Assembly (NCBI RefSeq): GCF_033542235.1
Contig: NZ_JAWRCU010000002.1
Location: 186,001-250,000, forward strand
Reading direction: 5' to 3'
Length of the DNA: 64,000 nt
Source of the DNA: JAWRCU01 sp033542235
GTDB taxonomy: Bacteria; Pseudomonadota; Alphaproteobacteria; Rhizobiales; Rhizobiaceae
The notes below the pieces were generated by a model. That model was not told where the DNA came from, made no database searches, and saw nothing but the letters and a program-made list of their open reading frames with translations. Shown here piece after piece: positions 26,367 through 35,118 of the stretch; within the stretch, counting starts at the first letter, position 1, and each line of letters begins with the position of its first letter. The position numbers were made by a program, and so were the translations under genes.

Positions 26367-26894
26367 ATGCTCAGACTGAGACCTGCTGCCTTGGCAGCAT
26401 TGATTTTGGTTGGATCGCCCTGCTTGGCCAACGCGCAAAACGCTCCGGGCGGCGGCGCTTCCCTGGAGCGGTTGACGGGTAGTGAATTCCAGGCACTGAC
26501 CGACGCACGAATTGCAATCGTCAAATTTGCTCTGCAGATGACACCTGACCAGGAAAAGCTTTGGCCGCCCGTTGAAGAGGCTATTCGCGCCAGGGCGGCC
26601 GGGCGACAGGCGCGCTTGGCCGAACGGGAGGCACGCGTGAACGAACTGCGGAACGGCAACGCGATCGAAGTCTTGCGAGACCGCAATCCGGTCGACTTTT
26701 TGCGTAGGCGTGCTGACGCCCTCGCTCAACGATCGGCCGAAGTCAGACGGCTCGCCGATGCTTGGGAACCGCTCTACCAAACACTAAATGCCGACCAGAA
26801 GCGCCGGTTGGGAATCGCAGCGATCCTTGTATTTCGTGATATGAGGGATCAAGTCGAGGACAGACTTCTGGAAAATACTGATACCGAAGACTGA
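26367..26894 (+). CDS. LTXXQ-motif (Spy/CpxP-like) periplasmic protein
   Basis: This is a 175-residue exported protein. The signal peptide covers about residues 1-21 (LAALILVGSPCLANA). The mature part is almost entirely helical and charged, with two motifs of the type MTPDQEKLWPPVEEAIRAR and LNADQKRRL, matching the LTXXQ family that includes the periplasmic chaperone Spy and stress sensor CpxP. It may buffer envelope stress. The start at 26367 is preceded by TTGGGAG. Confidence 0.82.
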   Translation: MLRLRPAALAALILVGSPCLANAQNAPGGGASLERLTGSEFQALTDARIAIVKFALQMTPDQEKLWPPVEEAIRARAAGRQARLAEREARVNELRNGNAIEVLRDRNPVDFLRRRADALAQRSAEVRRLADAWEPLYQTLNADQKRRLGIAAILVFRDMRDQVEDRLLENTDTED

Positions 26895-27428
26895 GTGAGG
26901 GGACCCACGACGCAAGGCCGGATGTGCGCCGACGCTCGTTAGCGTCCCCGATGTGACAAGGCGGCCGGACGGCGTTGCGCGGCCCGAGTAGCTCGCGTCA
27001 ACGTCGCTCGGCTCAAATCGGAGTTCGAGCTGGAGGCGACCGACACGCCGCGCCACGAACTGGTCGGAGGTGACGCACTGGCTGTCCGATAAATCACGTT
27101 GAGAACTGTGGAGTCCGCCAGCCTTTGAGGCGCCGGCCTTTAAGCTGAGCATTTGCTACCGTAACTTACGTCTCCGATCCTTGATTGCCCCCCACTCCCG
27201 CGCATGAATGCGGTCACAGCGTGATGCGGCCGTTGAAGGAGGTTCCTGCACGTCTTTGTCGATGCAGTGGCATTCCCTTGAGCGGAGCGGCCGATGCCGG
27301 GACAGGCATTTCGCGGCCGGGCCGAGCAGGCCGAGGGAACTGCAGCCTGAGGGTGACGCTGCAGGTGACGTTCGTGATCCCGACTCGACGTTCCCCACTT
27401 CACAGTGCCCGGCATTGGGGTGGCTGCA
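26895..27428. other. Long intergenic region carrying one copy of the GTAACTTAC motif
   Basis: No convincing gene is present in about 530 bases. The notable element is at 27157-27186, where TACCGTAACTTACG is followed by a partly conserved tail (CCGATCCTTGAT) also found at 33507. A weak EcfG-like pair (GGAAC 27336-27340, CGCT 27357-27360, spacer 16) lies before the hypothetical gene at 27429. Confidence 0.45.
27157..27186 (+). promoter_or_regulatory. TACxGTAACTTAC motif, long form (copy A)
   Basis: TACCGTAACTTACG at 27157-27170 followed by CCGATCCTTGAT. The copy at 33507 matches over about 30 bases with few differences. The core GTAA-C-TTAC is an inverted repeat, as expected for a protein-binding site. 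Confidence 0.45.
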
Positions 27429-27704
27429 ATGGCCGACGTACTCGGAACGCTTTCCGTGATGGGTGTGCTACCGCGAGAGGAACTCGCCTATTCCGTCGGC
27501 CCGTTCTCCGATGCGGCTCGGGCGATGTCGATTCTTGACGCCAAAATCTCGATCACTCTCGCAGTTTTCTTGTCGTCGATCGGAGCGCTGAACGGCTGGA
27601 CGCCCCTGATGGGCCAAGTCCGTATGGCGGCGGCGCGTGGCGGACTGCTCGGCATTCCCGTATTCGTCTGGCAGAGGCGACGTTCGAGCGCGGATGTCGT
27701 CTAG
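27429..27704 (+). CDS. Hypothetical protein with one hydrophobic segment
   Basis: This is a 91-residue reading frame ending 11 bases before the AI-2E transporter gene. It has a hydrophobic stretch near residues 44-60 (ISITLAVFLSSIGALNGW) and a basic C-terminus. I recognise no family. The ATG at 27429 lacks a strong ribosome site. The short spacing to the next gene favours it being real and co-transcribed, but it could be a remnant. Confidence 0.4.
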   Translation: MADVLGTLSVMGVLPREELAYSVGPFSDAARAMSILDAKISITLAVFLSSIGALNGWTPLMGQVRMAAARGGLLGIPVFVWQRRRSSADVV

Positions 27705-27715
27705 GAGGGTGACGC

Positions 27716-28897
27716 ATGCCCACTGGCAGCTCGTTGTTCATACCGGATAGTCTCGCAGAGGCCCGAAGGGCACCCAGCGCGACAGCTGCGCTCGCCCGGC
27801 GCCAGGACATCGGGCGCATCACGCTGACCGTGCTGTTCATCGGCGGTCTCTTGGTCGCCAGCGTTTGGATAATGCTGCCCTTCCTTCCGGCAGTTCTGTG
27901 GGCGACGACGCTGGTCCTCGCCACTTGGCCGCTGCTGCTACGCGTGCAACGCAATGCCGGCAACCGCCGCTGGGTCGCCGTGCTGGTGATGACGCTTGCT
28001 GTGCTGCTCGTTCTGATCGTGCCGCTTTGGGCCGCCGTGAGCACGGTCGTCACCCATATCGACGACATCGGAGACATGGCGCGCAAGGTCTTGTCGTTGA
28101 AGGTGCCGCCGGCGCCCGGCTGGCTCGCTGGCCTTCCCGTCATAGGCGCGACTGCCGCCGAGGCATGGGGCAACCTGTCGTCGGCCGGCATCGAGCAACT
28201 GTCCCCCAGGCTAACCCCTTACGTGGGAACGCTGACGCAATGGATCGCCTCTGCAGCCGGCAGTCTCGGCGAAATGTTCCTGCAATTCCTGCTGACGGCG
28301 GCGATCGCGGCGGTCATGTATGCCAAGGGAGAGCAGGCGGCGGCGGCGATGTTGCTCTTCGGCCGGCGGCTTGCCGGCGAGCGTGGCGAGACGGCAATCC
28401 TCCTGGCCGGGCAAGCCATTCGCAGCGTGGCGCTCGGTGTCGTCGTGACAGCTCTGGCGCAAAGTCTGATCGGGGGGATCGGCCTGCGACTGGTGGGGCT
28501 GCCTTTCGCGGCGCTGCTCACGGCGCTGATGTTTGTGCTCTGCCTCATACAGCTCGGTCCCGGCCTGGTGCTCGTTCCGGCGGTGATCTGGATGTACTAC
28601 TCCGGCAACACGATCGGCGGCGCCGTCCTGCTCCTCTTCACCATCGTCGCGGCGACAATCGATCAGGTCATTCGTCCGATCCTTATCCGCAAGGGGGCAC
28701 ACTTGCCCTTGCTTCTCATCTTGGCGGGTGTGATCGGCGGCCTGATCGCATTCGGCGTCCTAGGCATCTTCATAGGACCGACTGTGTTGGCTGTCGCCTA
28801 CACACTGCTCAATGCCTGGATGGAAGAAGCCAGGGAACCAGCGATGCAGGTTGCAGGCGCTGACGTCCGGGAGAAGGGCGGAGCGGCGGCAGACTAG
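27716..28897 (+). CDS. AI-2E family permease (YdiK/TqsA-like)
   Basis: This is a 393-residue membrane protein with about eight helices in the order typical of the AI-2E exporter family: paired N-terminal helices (32-90), a periplasmic helical region (about 105-180), then helices ending in FGVLGIFIGPTVLAVAY, the conserved C-terminal family signature, preceded by DQVIRPILI. Despite the name, substrates vary and include small molecules and sodium/proton. The start is preceded by TAGGAGGGTG. A palindromic repeat starts at its stop codon. Confidence 0.9.
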   Translation: MPTGSSLFIPDSLAEARRAPSATAALARRQDIGRITLTVLFIGGLLVASVWIMLPFLPAVLWATTLVLATWPLLLRVQRNAGNRRWVAVLVMTLAVLLVLIVPLWAAVSTVVTHIDDIGDMARKVLSLKVPPAPGWLAGLPVIGATAAEAWGNLSSAGIEQLSPRLTPYVGTLTQWIASAAGSLGEMFLQFLLTAAIAAVMYAKGEQAAAAMLLFGRRLAGERGETAILLAGQAIRSVALGVVVTALAQSLIGGIGLRLVGLPFAALLTALMFVLCLIQLGPGLVLVPAVIWMYYSGNTIGGAVLLLFTIVAATIDQVIRPILIRKGAHLPLLLILAGVIGGLIAFGVLGIFIGPTVLAVAYTLLNAWMEEAREPAMQVAGADVREKGGAAAD

Positions 28898-28962
28898 CGC
28901 ATCGACCGACAAATGCGCACCGGTTTCGGAAATTCCATGCGAAAACAAAGAGATGGAGCTGC
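28895..28962. repeat. Rhizobial palindromic intergenic repeat
   Basis: From the stop codon of the permease gene the sequence reads TAGCGCATCG... ACCGGTTTCGGAAATTCCATGCG followed by AAACAAAGAGATGGAGC. This is the form of a palindromic repeat that is abundant between genes in rhizobial genomes, although this copy is diverged. GCGCAT (28897-28902) also pairs with ATGCGC (28913-28918). It may serve as an mRNA end structure. Confidence 0.55.
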
Positions 28963-29099
28963 GTAGCTTGAATGTACGCCGGCGTCGGCCAGCTCGCGTC
29001 TTGGACCCCTCCATGAGCTCAACTGGACGTGAGAAATACGGACTATGGATGACTTAAGCGAAGTTGCGAACCGCCACGACCACACTCCACTCAGGCACC

Positions 29100-29112
29100 T
29101 ACAGTAACTTAC
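29100..29112 (+). promoter_or_regulatory. TACxGTAACTTAC motif (copy B)
   Basis: TACAGTAACTTAC, identical to the core of the motif at 27157 and 33507 except at the variable fourth base. It lies 66 bases before the start of the small gene at 29178. Confidence 0.45.
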
Positions 29113-29177
29113 TTGCGTGCTCTCGGCGATGAGGTCTGTGATGGTAATTCTACGCAACCGCCTCCCAGCGTCGACCG

Positions 29178-29450
29178 ATGAAAGAGCCGAAGAACCGGTC
29201 AATGCAGCTGACAACCGCAATGGCGAGGTTCGCTGATGTGGCTGACCTGATTAAAATTCGTTCGCAAAGTGACGAGGCTTTGAAGGATCTCTGTGAGGAT
29301 TATCAGTTGGCACGTGAAACATTGACAAATCTGAAAAAAATGAAACCTAGACGATCTAAAGAAATATCTGAATATAAGTCGTTAATACTGGAACTTGAAG
29401 ATGAGATAATTCGTACATTGCTGGGAGTGGAGGACAAGCTTGAGAACTGA
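29178..29450 (+). CDS. Small helical cytoplasmic protein
   Basis: This is a 90-residue, charged, mainly helical protein (SDEALKDLCEDYQLARETLTN.. then EISEYKSLILELEDEIIRTLL) likely to form a coiled coil. Codon use is clearly more AT-rich than its neighbours, suggesting recent acquisition. It resembles small uncharacterised proteobacterial proteins with a DxxLCxDY pattern; no function is known to me. A GTAACTTAC motif lies in its upstream region. An alternative start is the Met at residue 9 or 15. Confidence 0.6.
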   Translation: MKEPKNRSMQLTTAMARFADVADLIKIRSQSDEALKDLCEDYQLARETLTNLKKMKPRRSKEISEYKSLILELEDEIIRTLLGVEDKLEN

Positions 29451-29574
29451 AGGTTGGTTGTGGAAATAAAATTTGCCTGTGATCTATGTTGCAGATACCG
29501 TTCGCCGCCGGCCGATCGGCGGCATCCGGACCTCGATCGTTTTCGGCTGCATAGATCAACCCGGAGTCGCGGCC

Positions 29575-30165
29575 ATGGCCAGTGAAATACATCCTGCCGC
29601 TCCCCACCATTTGCCGTTCTTCATCACTGCTCCCGGTCAGACGGACGTGCTGTTCAATGCCATGGTGGTCTTCCTGATCGTCATGGTCCTCCTGGTAATA
29701 GTCGTCTACTTCAAGCTGCACGCCCTTCCGGAGCAGATCGCGCATAAAGGCCAGAAGATCCAATACGAATTGGTGGCCCTTCTTGCGCTGATCTCCTTGT
29801 TCACGCACAATCATTATTTCTGGATCGCGGGCCTGCTGCTGGCATTCATTCCCCTTCCGGACTTCTCGACCCCACTGAATGGAATGGCCGATTCTCTCGC
29901 GAGGATGGCCGGCAGGGGAAAGCGCGGCCGCACATCATCTGCAGGACCGGAGCCGGGACATTTGTCCGGAAGCGATGTGCAGGCGAGCATGGTCTCTCGG
30001 ACCGAACTTGCGGATGCGCCCTCCGCCACGCCAGCTGCTCCGCAACCGGAGCCGAGTTCACAAGTCACGCGCGCAGGCCAGACTCCTGCCGCCGACGGAT
30101 CGATGTTTTCGTCCGGCAACGATCAGGCGGCGCGGCAGCGCGCGACGTCGAAGGAAAGGGCATGA
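29575..30165 (+). CDS. Small inner-membrane protein, YiaW (DUF3302)-like, partner of HlyD protein
   Basis: This is a 196-residue protein with two membrane segments (about residues 24-44 and 61-88) and a long Pro/Ser/Ala-rich tail (about 95-196). The order membrane helix, LHALPEQIAHKGQKIQYE, second hydrophobic region with SLFTHNHYFWIAG is reminiscent of E. coli YiaW, which is encoded next to the HlyD-like YiaV. The next gene here is also HlyD-like and starts 3 bases after this stop. The long disordered tail is an addition. Start 29575 was chosen because upstream in-frame sequence is not protein-like. Confidence 0.65.
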   Translation: MASEIHPAAPHHLPFFITAPGQTDVLFNAMVVFLIVMVLLVIVVYFKLHALPEQIAHKGQKIQYELVALLALISLFTHNHYFWIAGLLLAFIPLPDFSTPLNGMADSLARMAGRGKRGRTSSAGPEPGHLSGSDVQASMVSRTELADAPSATPAAPQPEPSSQVTRAGQTPAADGSMFSSGNDQAARQRATSKERA

Positions 30166-30168
30166 ACC

Positions 30169-31401
30169 GTGCTGGAATTGATGCTCTGCTCCATGGTGAC
30201 GATATTGCCGGATTACCTTTTCCGTCGCTACGTGCAAGGGAAAAGGTTCGGGAAGGAAATCAACCTCTATTCGGTCTGGTTCGAGCTCAGATATGGAATT
30301 GCCACATGCCTGATACTGACGATTTCGCTTATAACCGCTATATTTTATTTTCATCCGTCCGCCATTAACGCAGTTTCGTATTTTCGGACTATACCGATAC
30401 TGCCGGAGAGGACTGGCCGCGTGGAGGAGGTGTTCGTGGGCTATCGCGAGCAGGTCAAAGCCGGACAGCCGCTGTTCAAGCTCGACACTTCTGCGGAGGA
30501 GGCCGCAGCCGAGACGGCCCGGCGCCGTATAGCCGAGGCAGATGCGCAGCTTGAAGCGGACAAGACCAAGCTCGTTGTCGCCGACTCGCAGATCCAGGAA
30601 GCCCAGAGCGCATACCAGCAAGCCCGCGACGAGTACGAGACCAAAAACGAGTTGCTTCAACGGAACGCCTCTACGGTCGCCCAGCGTGAAGTGGATCGGC
30701 TTCGCGTCGCCATGCAGGGCAGGGAGGCCGGAGTTGCCACTGCGACGGCAAACAAGCAGAGCATAGAGGCCGAGATCTCGACGGTCCTGCCCGCGCAGAA
30801 GGCCAGCGCCGAAGCTGCGTTGGCCGAGGCACAGGTCGATTTGCAGAAGGCGGTCATCCGCGCTGGCGTTGACGGCTATCTCGAGCAGTTCACGCTTCGT
30901 AAGGGAGACATCATCAATCCATTGTTGCGCCCGGCCGGAATACTCATTCCATCGGAGGCGGGCAGGAGAGTGCTGTTTGCCGGCTTCAACCAGATCGAGG
31001 CGCAGGTCATCAAAGTTGGCATGGTCGCGGAGGCCGCCTGCGCATCGATGCCCTATACCATCATTCCAATGGTCGTCACGCAGGTCCAGCAAGTCGTCTC
31101 CACGGGCCAGGTGCGTCCGACGGACATATTGCTCGACGCACAGCAAACGGCGCAACCCGGAACAGTCCTGGCCTATCTGGAGCCGCTATATTCGGGAGGG
31201 ATAGATGGACTCCCTCCGGGAAGCAGCTGCCTTGCCAACGCCTACACCAGCAATCACGAGATTCTCGCCACCGAGGATCTCGGCACCGTTCACCGTTTCG
31301 TGCTGCACGCGATCGATACGGTCGGCCTGGTGCACGCCATGATCCTGCGCCTGCAGGCCGCGCTGCTCCCGGTGCAGACGCTCGTTTTCTCAGGGCACTG
31401 A
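30169..31401 (+). CDS. HlyD-family membrane fusion protein (YiaV/YibH-like)
   Basis: This is a 410-residue adaptor with one N-terminal membrane helix (about 45-65), a barrel-sandwich half (RTGRVEEVFVGYREQVKAGQPLFKLD), a long coiled-coil hairpin (about 110-225), the second half (VIRAGVDGYLEQFTLRKGDIINP) and a C-terminal beta-barrel. Such proteins span the periplasm and hand substrates to an outer-membrane channel. No ABC or MFS pump gene is adjacent; the only partner is the small membrane protein immediately upstream, as in the yiaW-yiaV pair. The start is GTG 30169; an ATG at 30181 is an alternative. Confidence 0.85.
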   Translation: MLELMLCSMVTILPDYLFRRYVQGKRFGKEINLYSVWFELRYGIATCLILTISLITAIFYFHPSAINAVSYFRTIPILPERTGRVEEVFVGYREQVKAGQPLFKLDTSAEEAAAETARRRIAEADAQLEADKTKLVVADSQIQEAQSAYQQARDEYETKNELLQRNASTVAQREVDRLRVAMQGREAGVATATANKQSIEAEISTVLPAQKASAEAALAEAQVDLQKAVIRAGVDGYLEQFTLRKGDIINPLLRPAGILIPSEAGRRVLFAGFNQIEAQVIKVGMVAEAACASMPYTIIPMVVTQVQQVVSTGQVRPTDILLDAQQTAQPGTVLAYLEPLYSGGIDGLPPGSSCLANAYTSNHEILATEDLGTVHRFVLHAIDTVGLVHAMILRLQAALLPVQTLVFSGH

Positions 31402-31810
31402 AGATGCGGCCCGACTATGAAGCAGCACGGGCTCGGCCGGCTGCTTTGCGGCTAGCGCGACTGAAGACGGCCACCCGTTTAGGTAGTCACATTTGAACAG
31501 GTTAATAAAATTGCAATAAAAACTCTACCAGGGTCTGAAGGTATATTATGCTTTGGCAGGCTCCTCAGAGGCCGCCCGTCAATCGAAAGATCGATGGCTG
31601 TCGACTATCTTGCCCATTGACATTGATTATCTAATGCAAGCATTATCTTAACATAAGATAGTCAGTTCTACCTCTGCGTGTAATCATCAAAATTTGATTC
31701 ACGTCAAAGACAGAAATTGGCGGAACTGGAAGGTAAATACCCAAATCATCGGTTTGCCCAGATGCTTCCTTGCCCAGAGATGGCGATGCGAATGATCGAG
31801 GCGCGCTGCA
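31402..31810. other. AT-rich intergenic region with a palindrome
   Basis: About 410 bases without a gene and noticeably AT-rich against the rest of the window. It contains a perfect 7-bp inverted repeat, TATCTTA-ACA-TAAGATA (31644-31660), 151 bases before the winged-helix/TPR gene, a possible operator. No sigma consensus was certain. Confidence 0.45.
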
Positions 31811-33493
31811 ATGTCCGTAAACATTAATGGCAGCCATGCTGATCTGGCGGGCTGCGGCCTTGGGCTTGAGCTGCTACCAGAAAGCCGGTCTTCGGATGAG
31901 ATTCGGGCCGAGGTGCGACGTGTGTTGGGCTCCAGCGAGTTTGACGCTTCGGAGCGCAACAGGCGATTTCTCGAATATGTGGTCGAGGAGACGCTGGCGG
32001 GGCGAGCCGGCCGCATCAAAGCCTACAACATTGCGACGGAAGTGTTTGGCCGTGATGTGAATTTCGATCCTCAACTGGATCCGGTTGTACGAATGGAAGC
32101 CAGACGGTTGCGGAGATCGCTCGAACGCTTCTACCTGACCGATGGCAAGAACAGCTTGATCAGGATCGAACTGCCGAAAGGCGGATACGTACCGGAATTC
32201 CAGCCGCCTTCTAGCAAGGGTACAGCCGCGGGGAGTGTAGCTCGGCCATCTCTCCCGCACGATCCCAACCCTGCTGTACGTGGCACATCGATCCTGGTGG
32301 CGCCATTCGATGCCGAGGGTGATGAATCGATGTTTCCGGGGTTCAATCGTGGCTTCGGACATCAGATTCTCGTCGGGTTGAGCCGTTTTCCCGAGATAGA
32401 GGTGTTTGAACCAAACGCAGTTCCGAAGGGCCAGCCGACGCAAGGCGACGGTCATTCGCAGCCGGAACCCGGTGTCGATCTGGTGCTGGGCGGCAGCACT
32501 TCGCTGTATCAAGGCGTGCTGAACGTGAAAGCGGTTCTCTCGGAGGCGCGGACCGGACGAGTGGTCTGGGGGCAGACATTTGAGCGAAAGCTGGACTCTG
32601 CCGATATTCTGCACTTCCGCGACGACATCGCCAACGCGATCACGCGAATCCTCGCCGAGCCCTATGGGGTGATCTTCAAGTGCAATGCCAGGGTTGCAGA
32701 CGGAAGGGCCGCCGACAAGCTGACCTCGTTGGATTGCGTGATCCGATTTTATCAGTACAGACGCTCGTACCGGCGCGAACTCTTTGCGCAGGCTCGCGCG
32801 CTGCTGGAGCACTTGGTCAGCGCGAACCCGGATTATGCTGAAGGCTTCGGTTGTCTGTCCCACATCTATTCGGACGGGTATCGCTTCGGCTTTGCACCCG
32901 ACGAGCCGCAGGCGCGGCTGCTTCAGCGGGCGGCACATTTGGCAGATCGAGCCATAGAACTTGCTCCCGATTCAAGCCGGGGGTACCACGCAAGAGGTGT
33001 GGCGCGCTGGCTTTTCAAGGACATGGCTGGGGGCCTGGAGGCAATGTCTACCGCGCTGGCGATCAACCCGAACGCCACCGAAGTGATGGCGGACCTCGGC
33101 TTGCTGCTGTCCTTGGCGGGCAATTGGGAGCGAGGCGTCCCTCTGCTCGAAGAGGCCTTCGCTCGAAATCCGGCCGAGTTCGGTTCACAGCGGATCGGAC
33201 TTTCGCTCTATCATTTCATGAACGGACGTTACGAAGACGCTCTTTCGGAGGCGCAGCGGATCCGTACGCCGGACGCAGCAAACGGCTTCGTGGCCGAGGC
33301 CATCTCTCTCATCCGTCTAGGGCGCGGCGCAGAGGCGACAGCTGCGATCGGGAAGATTGTGGAGATCGCCAGTCACGGTGGCATCGGGACCCTGGGCGGG
33401 CTGGGCCTCCAGAGCATCAATCCCGGTCTCGCCGACAACATCATGGCAGCCTTACGGGATGCCGGGTTGCCTTCTGGACTGGCCATTCACTAG
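31811..33493 (+). CDS. Adenylate-cyclase-type TPR protein without a cyclase domain
   Basis: This is a 560-residue soluble protein. The N-terminal 110 residues (EIRAEVRRVLGSSEFDASE.. then FLEYVVEETLAGRA.. and DPVVRMEARRLRRSLERFY) are a domain common in rhizobial proteins labelled adenylate cyclase. A middle alpha/beta region (about 150-290; ILVAPFDAEGDESMFPGF, VDLVLGGSTSLYQG, RVVWGQTFERKLD) resembles the TolB-like domain of that group. The C-terminal half consists of tetratricopeptide-like repeats (about 330-540). No GGDEF/cyclase catalytic motif is present. Likely a regulator or scaffold; its signal is unknown. Confidence 0.75.
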   Translation: MSVNINGSHADLAGCGLGLELLPESRSSDEIRAEVRRVLGSSEFDASERNRRFLEYVVEETLAGRAGRIKAYNIATEVFGRDVNFDPQLDPVVRMEARRLRRSLERFYLTDGKNSLIRIELPKGGYVPEFQPPSSKGTAAGSVARPSLPHDPNPAVRGTSILVAPFDAEGDESMFPGFNRGFGHQILVGLSRFPEIEVFEPNAVPKGQPTQGDGHSQPEPGVDLVLGGSTSLYQGVLNVKAVLSEARTGRVVWGQTFERKLDSADILHFRDDIANAITRILAEPYGVIFKCNARVADGRAADKLTSLDCVIRFYQYRRSYRRELFAQARALLEHLVSANPDYAEGFGCLSHIYSDGYRFGFAPDEPQARLLQRAAHLADRAIELAPDSSRGYHARGVARWLFKDMAGGLEAMSTALAINPNATEVMADLGLLLSLAGNWERGVPLLEEAFARNPAEFGSQRIGLSLYHFMNGRYEDALSEAQRIRTPDAANGFVAEAISLIRLGRGAEATAAIGKIVEIASHGGIGTLGGLGLQSINPGLADNIMAALRDAGLPSGLAIH

Positions 33494-33506
33494 CCGCGCG
33501 TGAAGC

Positions 33507-33536
33507 TACGGTAACTTACGTTGCCGATTCTTGATC
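33507..33536 (+). promoter_or_regulatory. TACxGTAACTTAC motif, long form (copy C)
   Basis: TACGGTAACTTACG at 33507-33520 with the tail CCGATTCTTGAT. It starts 14 bases after the TPR gene and 135 bases before the DUF3300 gene. It is the closest relative of the copy at 27157. Confidence 0.45.
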
Positions 33537-33641
33537 CCTGCATTCCTGCCAACAATCAATGGCTGTGTGACTTGGGCGGTGTGTCCAAGGAGCCCAGCGG
33601 CTGTGGGCCGCCGTCGGGCGACGTCTGGTGCGAGAGGTAAC

Positions 33642-35099
33642 ATGATGGCCAACAGGTGGTTTGGGATCCCGATTGCCACCGCAGCGGCTGCAGGCGTCGC
33701 GGCCCTCATGACAGTAGCGGGAACTTCATTGCCGGTCTCTGCTCAGCAAAAGACCGCGACTACCAATCAGCCGGCAGCCGAAGCCCAGAAGCCGGAACCG
33801 CTATCCGAGGACGAGCTAGAAGAACTAGTGGCGCGATTTGCGCTCTACCCGGATGAGCTGGTGGCTCTGATCTGCTCGGCCTCCCTGTTTCCGCTGCAGA
33901 TCGTGGAGGCCGAACGGTTTCTGGAGAAGCAGGCGAAGGACAAGACACTCAAACCCAAGGACAGCTGGGACCCCAGCGTGATCTCCCTGCTCAACTATCC
34001 TGACATCGTGAAGATGATGGCCGACGATCTGGACTGGACGCAGGCACTGGCGGATGCGCTGACAAACCAGCAGAAGGACGTCCTCGTCGCAATTCAGCAA
34101 CTTCGCGATGAGGCGGTCGCCAAGAACATCATCAAGACAGATGACAAGATCAAGGTGGTTTCGGAAGGAGACAATATCGTCATTCAGCCGGCAGTCGCGG
34201 AGAAGATCTATGTGCCGAAATATGATCCGCAGGTCCTTTACGTGCCCGACTACCCACCCCAACCCATATCTTACTACGCGGACCCGTATCCCAACTACTA
34301 TTTTCCATCTGCAGGTTTCTGGGCGGGTGCGGTGACAGGCGCGATCTTTGGCGCCGCCGTGGACTGGGACAACTGGGGCGTGTGGGGCGGCAACTGGGGC
34401 GGCGACATCGATGTCGACTGCAACAACTGCCTCAACAACATCAACGGCAAGGTCAACCTGAAAGATGTCGATTGGAAGAACGTCGACCGCTCCAAGCTTA
34501 ATTTTGACAGGAACCAGCTGGCCAACATCGATCGTACGAAAATCAAGAATGGCCTTGAGTCAAACCGTGCCAATTCCCTTCGTAACCAGGCAGCAAACGT
34601 CAGTGGCGAGCGAGCAAGAAACCTCGCCGACAGGGGGACGCAGGCTAGGGATGTGCGAAAGAATGCCTTGCAGCAGACAGATCTGGGCCGGGCGAATGCG
34701 GATCGCAACAGGCCGGGCGCTGGAAACGCAAATCTCAACAGGGCTGGTGCGGGGAATGCAAACCGGCCCGGCGCCGGCAACGCAAACCTCAACAGGCCGT
34801 CGGGCGCCAATCGTGCCTCGGCCAAGCCCAAAGCAGGCGGCAAGGTCGATCGTCGCCCGAATAATCCCTCGGCTCTCGGCAACGTCGACCGGGGCAAGGC
34901 CTCCCAAATAAACTCGAACCGCGGCCGTCAAAGCATGGGCGGTGGTGCCCGTGGCGGCCCACGCACCGTCTCGCGCGGTGGCGGTCGGCCACCAGCAGCG
35001 CGGGGAGGAGGATACCGGCCACCCGTAGCGCGCGGTGGCGGCGGTCGTGGTGGCGGTGGTGGTCGTGGTGGTGGCGGTCGCGGTGGCGGTCGGCGTTGA
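33642..35099 (+). CDS. DUF3300 exported protein with low-complexity Gly/Arg tail
   Basis: This is a 485-residue protein with a signal peptide (about 1-32, ending SAQQK). The conserved DUF3300 domain (about 50-225) shows LVARFALYPDELVALICSAS, DKTLKPKDSWDPSVISLLNYP and the repeated YVPxYDPQVLYVPDYPP. The remainder is Asn/Arg/Ala-rich with near repeats of GNANLNR (34711-34810), ending in a Gly-Gly-Arg-rich tail. The start (two ATG codons) follows a GAGAGG site. DUF3300 and DUF2950 genes often lie side by side in Proteobacteria, as here; the role is unknown but envelope location is likely. Confidence 0.85.
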   Translation: MMANRWFGIPIATAAAAGVAALMTVAGTSLPVSAQQKTATTNQPAAEAQKPEPLSEDELEELVARFALYPDELVALICSASLFPLQIVEAERFLEKQAKDKTLKPKDSWDPSVISLLNYPDIVKMMADDLDWTQALADALTNQQKDVLVAIQQLRDEAVAKNIIKTDDKIKVVSEGDNIVIQPAVAEKIYVPKYDPQVLYVPDYPPQPISYYADPYPNYYFPSAGFWAGAVTGAIFGAAVDWDNWGVWGGNWGGDIDVDCNNCLNNINGKVNLKDVDWKNVDRSKLNFDRNQLANIDRTKIKNGLESNRANSLRNQAANVSGERARNLADRGTQARDVRKNALQQTDLGRANADRNRPGAGNANLNRAGAGNANRPGAGNANLNRPSGANRASAKPKAGGKVDRRPNNPSALGNVDRGKASQINSNRGRQSMGGGARGGPRTVSRGGGRPPAARGGGYRPPVARGGGGRGGGGGRGGGGRGGGRR

Positions 35100-35118
35100 C
35101 CTTGAAGGGAGCAGGACA

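Noticed and set aside
34711..35099. Tandem repeats suggesting a CRISPR or minisatellite
   Set aside because: The units are imperfect, very short and in frame within the DUF3300 coding sequence; they are low-complexity protein repeats.
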